A DNA stretch of 64,000 nt, from assembly GCA_964593795.1 (NCBI GenBank), contig CAZQJC010000020.1, positions 1-64,000 on the forward strand, written 5' to 3'. A model generated the notes under the pieces. That model had not been told where the DNA came from and ran no database searches. It saw only the letters and a program-made list of their open reading frames with translations. Shown one piece after another: positions 58,449 to 64,000 of the stretch. The translations under genes and the position numbers were made by a program. This stretch comes from JAHFDS01 sp964593795 (GTDB lineage: Bacteria; Myxococcota_A; Polyangia; JAHFDS01). Positions within the stretch are counted from its first letter, which is position 1, and each line of letters opens with the position of its first letter.

Positions 58449-61400
58449 TCAGCGCTCGCCGAGGCCGGGCAGGAGCATCTGGGCCAGGCGCGCCGGGGCG
58501 TGCGCGCCGGCGGAGCGGAGGAGCTGATCCTGGGCCGCGACCTGCGCGGCGTCTCCGGCGAGCAGCGCGCGCGCGCGCCGCGCGGACCATTCGTATAGCC
58601 GCATGTGTGCGCCCACCGCGGCGCTCTCGGCCAGGGACAGCTCGGCCATCGCGCGATCCTGCGCACCCCTCGCGGCGGCGATCGCCCCCGCGACGCTGCG
58701 CGCCACGACCTCGGCCCAGGGGACGCGCTCGCGGCCGAGCTTCCTCACCGCCGCCTCTGCCTCGCCGAGCAGGGCCTCGCGGCCGCGCGCCGGCGACTCC
58801 AGCGCCGCGGCCACCGCCGCCCGCGCGCGCAGGTGCCACGCCTCGACGCGCATGTTCTGGACGCGCAGATAGCCCGACGCCGCGAGCTCCGGCCAGTCAC
58901 CGAGCGTGCGGAGCTGCGCGGGTGTGCCGTGGCCTTCGTACAGGTCGCAGTTCCCCTCTGCGAGCAGATGCCAGTAGTGCTGGAACTGGTAGCGCTGCTG
59001 CGACCACTGGAGGCGCGCCTCCTCGACGCGCGCGCGCGCGATGGCCGGCTCGTCGCGCACCAGCCACGCGAGGTTGGCCAGGCCCGTCCGCATCGCCGTC
59101 GCGGCGTAGAGGTCACCACGCTCGAGCGCCTCGCGGAGCAGGCTCGAGACGCGGCGGCCGAGCTCGTCGATCTCGCCGAGGAAGGCCAGGGACCACACGC
59201 CGAAGAGCTGCGCCGACACGAGCTCCCACGCGAGGCCCGACTGCTCCTCGCGCAGGCGCGCCTCGCCGTCGCGCATGCGCTCGCGACACTCCACCCAGTC
59301 GCCACGCAGGAACGCCGCGACGCCCTCGTACAGCACGACCTGCGCCTGCAGGCGGCGATCGGCGAGCCCGTGCGCGACCGCGCGCGCACGCCCGAGGACG
59401 TCGGCCACGCGGGCGCCGGCGGAGGGTCCAGGTGCGCCGATGAAGGCGACCTCCGCGGCGAGCGCGCGCCCGACACGCGTGGCCTCGCCGGCCTCGAGCG
59501 CGAGCAGCAGCTGCCGGCTCTGCAGATCCGTCGCGCGGATGACGTCCACCATCGCGAGGCCGTTGGCGGCGGACCACACGACGTCGATGCGTTGCAGCTC
59601 GGCGGGCGGGATCTCGGCGACGGGCCGGTTGCGGAACTCGAGACCGCGGATCCGCAGGCGGGCGCGCGTGTAGAGCAGGGACAGCAGGGCGCGGCGAGGC
59701 GAGGACGCGAGCTTGACGCCGACGGACGCGAGCAGCCGATCGATGGACGCCAGGCCCTCGTCCATGTGGCCGCTGCGCAGGAGCTCCTCGGCCGCCCGGC
59801 GTTCGAGCTCGACGCGCTTGGCAGGCGGGGCCCGATCGGTCGCGGCGCGGTAGGCATCCGCCGCCTCCTTGCCCCGGCCGGCGTTCGCCAGGGCGTCTCC
59901 GCGCTGCTCCTGCAGGTGCGAGCGCTCCGCGTGGTCACGCGGCATCGCGCCGAGCGCCAGCTCGAACAGGCGCGCGGCGCGCTCGAAGGCGAGCGCAGCG
60001 ACCGCCTGATGCGCCGCGGCGAGCGCGCTCGCGGAGGCCCGGGCGAGGTCACCGGAGCCGAGGGCATGCACGGCGAGCGCCTCGGCCTCGCCCCCCTCCG
60101 CCTCGAGCGCGGACTGCAGGCGTCCGTGCAGTGCCCGCCGGCCCGCGTCGTCGAGCCCCGCCAGGACGGCCTGGCGAACGCGGTCGTGCATCGGCTCGAG
60201 CGCGACCTGGCCGCGCACGGCCTGTGTGCGCACGAGCCGCTGGCTGCGGAGGGCCTTGACCACCGGGCCGACAGCCCCGAGCGAGAGCTCCGCCGCATGC
60301 GAGGCGGCGCGCTCGGACAGCGGCTGGCCGCCGAGCGCCAGGGCCTCGAGGAGCCCGCGCTCGGCGCGCCCGAGCCCGCTCACGCGGTCCCGCAGCGCTT
60401 CCTCGAGCGACGTCGTGCGCGCCTGCGTGGCGCCGGCGCGGCGCACCAGCTCCTCGATGAACATCGGGTGTCCGCCCGATTCGCGCACGACCGACGCCGT
60501 GTCGACGGCGGCGTTGGGGGTACGCTCGAGCAGCCGCTCGGCGAGCGCGCGCGCGTCTCCATCGTCCAGCTCACCGAGCTCGAGGTGGCGGACGTCCCCC
60601 GGCAGGAGCGGCAGCTCCCCGCTCGAGCGCACCGTCGCCAGGAGCAGCACCGCGGGCGCTCCCGGCGGGCACAGCACCTCGCCGAGCAGCGCCATGCTGT
60701 CGGCGTCGGCCCACTGCAGATCGTCGACCAGCAGCACGAGCGCCCGGCGCTCGGCGAGGCGGCCCAGCAGATCGCGCAGCGCGCCGAACAGGCGCTGGCG
60801 CTGCTCCTGCGGAGAGCTCACAGGCGGCGGCGGCTCGCCCTCCGAGAGCACGGGCAGGCCCGAGAGCACGGGGAACGCCTGTGCGAGCAGGGCGGCACGC
60901 GGCGCCGGGAGCAGGGCGGCGGCCGTGGTGCGGGGCAGGCCGCGCAGGAGCCGCGAGACGCCGTCGATGATGCCGTCCACCGCCTTGAACGGCACGGACT
61001 CGCGCTCGTAGCAGCGCCCCTGGAGCACGAGCGGCGGGGCCGAGTCACCCGCGCTCGCGAGGAAGTGCTGGACGAGGGCGCTCTTGCCCACGCCCGACTC
61101 GCCCCGCACGAGCACGCTCACCTGGTCGCCGCGCTCTACCTGCGCGAGCGCCCCCGCCAGCTCCTCCAGCTCGCGCGCGCGCCCGACGAACGGCGGCTTC
61201 TCGCCCCACACCCCCGACGACTCCTTGTGCAGCGCCGGCGACTCGAGGGCGGCGAGGATCTCCGCCGCGCCGGGACGCTGGGCCGGATCGATGGCGAGGA
61301 GCCGCTCGCAAAGGGCGTCGAGATCCGCGGGCGCCTTGGGCTCGAACGCCCGCGCCTGCGGGGCGCGCTTGCGCTGCTTGAGCGCGAGCAGCTCCGTCGG

Positions 61401-62060
61401 CTTGCCGTCGAGCGGGAGCTGCCCGGTGAGCGCCTCGAACATCACGACCCCGAAGGCGTACCAGTCCGCGGCCGGCCCGACCGCGCCCCCCGCGGCCTGC
61501 TCCGGCGCCATGTACGCGGGGCTCCCCACCGCGAGGCCGTCGGTCCAGTCCTTGCCCCGACGCGCCTCGGTCGCAAAGCCGAAATCGAGCAGCTTGATCT
61601 GGCCCTCGGCGTCCACGAGCACGTTCGTCGGCTTGACGTCCCGGTGCACGCAGCCGGCGGCGTGCACGGCGGCGAGCGCGGCGGCGAGCTGCCCGAGCGC
61701 CTTGCGCAGGCGCGACTCGTCGAAGGCCGCGCCGCCCGACGCCAGCCGGTCCACGACCTCGGCCTCGCTCCCGCGGATCCACGGGAGCAGCCCCACGCCC
61801 TCGACGAGCTCCATCGTGAAGAACCAGCGCCCCGCGTCCTCGTGCAGCTCGCCCAGGCTCACGACGCCTGGATGTTGCAGGTCCGCCAGCGTTCGGAACT
61901 CGTTCTTGAGCTGCAGCAGCGCCGAGTGGGTCAGCTCGCGCAGCACCTTGAGCGCAACACGCGCGTTGCGGTCGCGGTCGAGCGCCGAGTAGACGTCGCC
62001 GCTCGCCCCTGCACCGAGCCGTCCGAGCACGCGGAAGCGCGCCGTCCCCTGGAAGTCCAC
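58449..62060 (-). CDS. Ser/Thr kinase fused to AAA ATPase and TPR region
   Basis: A 1203-residue protein of the same plan as the one at 3507-7190. Kinase ~10-275: glycine loop GAGASGDVY, Lys38, HRDVKPTN (139-146), DFG (159-161). Walker A is GESGVGKS (320-327), with Walker B VLLVDDLQWAD, followed by a long helical TPR-like half. PknK and STAND-type regulators have this layout. GTG at 62060 is preferred to TTG 62069, because TTG overlaps a TAGCCT -10 that ends nine bases before the GTG. No DNA-binding end is seen. Confidence 0.9.
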   Translation of the reverse strand: MDFQGTARFRVLGRLGAGASGDVYSALDRDRNARVALKVLRELTHSALLQLKNEFRTLADLQHPGVVSLGELHEDAGRWFFTMELVEGVGLLPWIRGSEAEVVDRLASGGAAFDESRLRKALGQLAAALAAVHAAGCVHRDVKPTNVLVDAEGQIKLLDFGFATEARRGKDWTDGLAVGSPAYMAPEQAAGGAVGPAADWYAFGVVMFEALTGQLPLDGKPTELLALKQRKRAPQARAFEPKAPADLDALCERLLAIDPAQRPGAAEILAALESPALHKESSGVWGEKPPFVGRARELEELAGALAQVERGDQVSVLVRGESGVGKSALVQHFLASAGDSAPPLVLQGRCYERESVPFKAVDGIIDGVSRLLRGLPRTTAAALLPAPRAALLAQAFPVLSGLPVLSEGEPPPPVSSPQEQRQRLFGALRDLLGRLAERRALVLLVDDLQWADADSMALLGEVLCPPGAPAVLLLATVRSSGELPLLPGDVRHLELGELDDGDARALAERLLERTPNAAVDTASVVRESGGHPMFIEELVRRAGATQARTTSLEEALRDRVSGLGRAERGLLEALALGGQPLSERAASHAAELSLGAVGPVVKALRSQRLVRTQAVRGQVALEPMHDRVRQAVLAGLDDAGRRALHGRLQSALEAEGGEAEALAVHALGSGDLARASASALAAAHQAVAALAFERAARLFELALGAMPRDHAERSHLQEQRGDALANAGRGKEAADAYRAATDRAPPAKRVELERRAAEELLRSGHMDEGLASIDRLLASVGVKLASSPRRALLSLLYTRARLRIRGLEFRNRPVAEIPPAELQRIDVVWSAANGLAMVDVIRATDLQSRQLLLALEAGEATRVGRALAAEVAFIGAPGPSAGARVADVLGRARAVAHGLADRRLQAQVVLYEGVAAFLRGDWVECRERMRDGEARLREEQSGLAWELVSAQLFGVWSLAFLGEIDELGRRVSSLLREALERGDLYAATAMRTGLANLAWLVRDEPAIARARVEEARLQWSQQRYQFQHYWHLLAEGNCDLYEGHGTPAQLRTLGDWPELAASGYLRVQNMRVEAWHLRARAAVAAALESPARGREALLGEAEAAVRKLGRERVPWAEVVARSVAGAIAAARGAQDRAMAELSLAESAAVGAHMRLYEWSARRARALLAGDAAQVAAQDQLLRSAGAHAPARLAQMLLPGLGER

Positions 62061-62068
62061 CCGCGCCA

Positions 62069-62074
62069 AGGCTA
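62069..62074 (-). promoter_or_regulatory. -10 element TAGCCT, near-leaderless start
   Basis: Minus-strand TAGCCT ends nine bases before the GTG at 62060. No good -35. Confidence 0.35.
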
Positions 62075-62162
62075 CCTCGGATGCCGCGGGCCGTGTCCTT
62101 CGGGTGTGTTACGGTCCGCGCGCCGCGAGAAACACGCAGCGGCGCCACAAGGGAGGGTGTCC

Positions 62163-62858
62163 ATGTCGATCGGAAAGCGCGCAGCAGCGGAGTTCTTCGG
62201 GACGTTCTGGCTGGTCTTCGGCGGGTGCGGCAGCGCGGTGCTGGCGGCGGCGTTCCCGCAGGTCGGCATCGGGCTACACGGCGTCTCGCTCGCCTTCGGC
62301 CTGACGGTCCTGACGATGGCCTACGCCATCGGTCACGTCTCGGGCTGTCACCTCAACCCGGCCGTGTCGGTGGGCCTGACGGTCGCCGGTCGCTTCCCTG
62401 GCAAGGATCTCCCGGCCTACGTGATCGCGCAGGTGATCGGCGCCGTCGCGGGCGCGGGCGTCCTCTATGCGATCGCGAGCGGCAAGAGCGGCTTCGATCT
62501 CGCCGGCGGCTTCGCGTCGAACGGCTACGGCGATCACTCCCCGGGCGGGTACACGATGATCTCGGCCCTCGTCGCCGAGGTCGTCCTGACGTTCTTCTTC
62601 CTGTTCATCATCCTCGGCGCCACCGACGAGCGCGCGCCCGCGGGCTTCGCGCCCATCGCGATCGGCCTCGGCCTGACGCTCATCCACCTCATCGGCATCC
62701 CGGTGACGAACCTCTCGGTGAACCCGGCCCGCTCGACGGGGCCGGCCGTGTTCGTCGGCGGCTGGGCGCTGCAGCAGCTCTGGGCGTTCTGGGTCGCGCC
62801 CATCGCGGGGGCCGCCATCGCGGGCATCGTCTACCCCGCCATCTCCAAGAAGAGCTGA
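62163..62858 (+). CDS. aqpZ: Aquaporin (AqpZ-like)
   Basis: A 231-residue membrane channel with six helices and the two NPA boxes (LNPAVS and VNPARS). Water-specific AqpZ-type residues are likely (HLNPAVSVGL, NPARSTGPA), and the length matches AqpZ rather than the longer GlpF. GGGAGG lies about eight bases before the ATG. It ends 13 bases before the convergent carboxypeptidase gene. Confidence 0.94.
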   Translation: MSIGKRAAAEFFGTFWLVFGGCGSAVLAAAFPQVGIGLHGVSLAFGLTVLTMAYAIGHVSGCHLNPAVSVGLTVAGRFPGKDLPAYVIAQVIGAVAGAGVLYAIASGKSGFDLAGGFASNGYGDHSPGGYTMISALVAEVVLTFFFLFIILGATDERAPAGFAPIAIGLGLTLIHLIGIPVTNLSVNPARSTGPAVFVGGWALQQLWAFWVAPIAGAAIAGIVYPAISKKS

Positions 62859-62871
62859 GCCGGGCCCCAGA

Positions 62872-64000
62872 TCACTCCTGCAGGTACCCCACCAGCGCGT
62901 CCGCGATGTCGTCCTGCGCCTTGCGCGCGGCGGGCTCGTTGCCCTCCGACACCCCGTTGAGCAGGATCGCGAACGCCAGCGGACCCCGGCCGGGCGCGCC
63001 CGCATAGCCCGACAGCGTGCTGATCCCGGCGAGCGTGCCCGTCTTGGCGCGCACCCAGCGCTCCGACGGATGCCCCGACAGGCGGTGGCTCACCGTGCCG
63101 TCCGCGCCCGCGACCGCGAGCGACGCCACGAAGTCCGACGACACGCGGAAGTCGCGGTACGCATAGCGGAGCACGTGCACGAGCTGCGACGCGGAGAACC
63201 GGTTCGCGTCGTACAGGCCGCTGCCGTTCTTGTACTCCCACGTCCCCGGCAGCGCGATCCCCTTGAGGAAGCGAGCGATCGCCGCCTGGCCCTTGGGGAA
63301 GGTGCCGGGCTGCCCGCCCGTCTCCGCCCCGAGCGTCTTCAGGATCTGCTCCGACATCATGTTGTTCGAGCGCTTGTTGACGGTGCGGATCACGACCGAG
63401 AGCGGCTCCGACTCGATGTGCGCGAGCGTGCGTTGAGTGGCCGCGTTCACCGAGCCACGACGCACCTCGGCCTTGTCGACCGCGATGCCGCGCCGGATGA
63501 GCAGCTCGCGCAGCACCGCGCCCGCGTACAGCGACGGGTGCTCGATGCGCCGGTAGAACGAGCGCGGCTCCGACCGCAGCGTGATGCGTCCCGACACGGT
63601 GACCACCGTGGTCTCGCCGACCCCCTCGCTGTGCACGACGAGGGTGCCGCCCGGGCGCTTGCTCGACCGCGCCTTGACGACCACGCGCACGTAGGCGCTC
63701 GGGGGATCGACCACCACGCGCGGCGGCTGGCCGTCGGCCGTGGGCCACACCGTCACACCGACGGCGTTGTAGGCGACCGACGCCGCCGACGTCGCGGCGC
63801 GGAACGGCAGGTCCTCGTCCTTCTGCTCGAAGCCGGGCGGCAGGCGCTGGTCGTCGAAAAACGAGTCGTCCACCAGCACCGAGCCGGCCACCCGCCGCAC
63901 GCCCTGCGAGGCCAGCATGGCCACGAGCCGCCAGAGATCCGCGGGCTGCAGCGTCGGATCGCCGTAGCCCTTGAGCACGATGTCGCCGTTGATCACGCCG
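62872..64000 (-). CDS. dacB: PBP4-type D-alanyl-D-alanine carboxypeptidase, cut by window edge
   Basis: The C-terminal ~376 residues of an S13-family enzyme that cuts peptidoglycan peptides in the periplasm. Motif SxN appears as KRSNNMMSE and motif KTG as RAKTGTLAG, in the right order and spacing. The SxxK nucleophile and signal peptide lie beyond 64000. A GTG at 63996 is internal to the conserved domain, so it is not the start. YKNGSGLYDANRFS is the conserved PBP4 segment. Confidence 0.93.
   Translation of the reverse strand, partial: GVINGDIVLKGYGDPTLQPADLWRLVAMLASQGVRRVAGSVLVDDSFFDDQRLPPGFEQKDEDLPFRAATSAASVAYNAVGVTVWPTADGQPPRVVVDPPSAYVRVVVKARSSKRPGGTLVVHSEGVGETTVVTVSGRITLRSEPRSFYRRIEHPSLYAGAVLRELLIRRGIAVDKAEVRRGSVNAATQRTLAHIESEPLSVVIRTVNKRSNNMMSEQILKTLGAETGGQPGTFPKGQAAIARFLKGIALPGTWEYKNGSGLYDANRFSASQLVHVLRYAYRDFRVSSDFVASLAVAGADGTVSHRLSGHPSERWVRAKTGTLAGISTLSGYAGAPGRGPLAFAILLNGVSEGNEPAARKAQDDIADALVGYLQE

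Overview
The window is a very GC-rich bacterial chromosome segment with dense coding on both strands. It most likely comes from the Myxococcota, perhaps a Polyangia- or Sandaracinus-like lineage. The signs are five Hanks-type Ser/Thr kinases in 64 kb, several with the HRDV(S/T)PSN catalytic loop; many lipoproteins with Gly/Ala- or Asp/Ala-rich tracts and CPSGxxC-type Cys motifs; a TIGR02266-type PilZ protein; an FHA-GAF-sigma54 activator; and three tandem bactofilins. I see no prophage, IS element, CRISPR array or plasmid function. Most of the window looks like stable chromosome.

Layout. 1-829: a small two-gene unit (membrane protein and lipoprotein) with a consensus promoter. 982-7190 (minus): a kinase-ATPase-TPR regulator, then an S4 RNA-binding protein, a membrane acyltransferase and an M15 peptidase that overlap end to start. 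7323-13210: LpoB-like lipoprotein, kinase with an extracytoplasmic NHL propeller, secreted endonuclease/phosphatase-fold lipoprotein, glpD. 13207-16707: aspS diverging from cysH and a phosphoesterase. 16976-26332 (minus): DEAD-box helicase, lipoproteins, FHA sigma54 activator, TPR membrane protein, PEGA kinase. 26475-32661: tRNA-Val, then the translation operon infC-rpmI-rplT-pheS-pheT-ihfA-merR. 32714-36778: tRNA-Pro, a strong terminator, surE, LysM/M23 lipoprotein, apt, TPR membrane protein. 37464-40962: era, der, PilZ protein. 40969-44901: glutamate-cysteine ligase, three bactofilins, pyrE, lipoprotein. 44912-46852: a diiron protein and a TetR regulator that share two operators. 46878-54168: lipoprotein, preA-like gene, gpsA, deacetylase, kinase, threonine deaminase. 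54416-64000: GH31 lipoprotein, rhomboid protease, MaoC hydratase, a second kinase-ATPase-TPR regulator, aquaporin, and a PBP4-type carboxypeptidase cut by the window edge.

Two signals are not explained by gene content. First, about fifteen transcription units have a -10-like hexamer (TAnnnT) ending 7-11 bases before the start codon, often with a TTGnnn -35 at 17 bp spacing and no Shine-Dalgarno. This implies widespread leaderless transcripts, and it also decides several start codons. Second, a structured repeat occurs twice (16837-16930 and 47775-47894), both times between convergent genes. It has 27-bp units, a constant linker, and an 11-bp hairpin whose core differs between copies while pairing stays perfect, so the stem has been preserved by compensatory change.

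All calls come from reading the sequence. No database search, alignment or folding was run.
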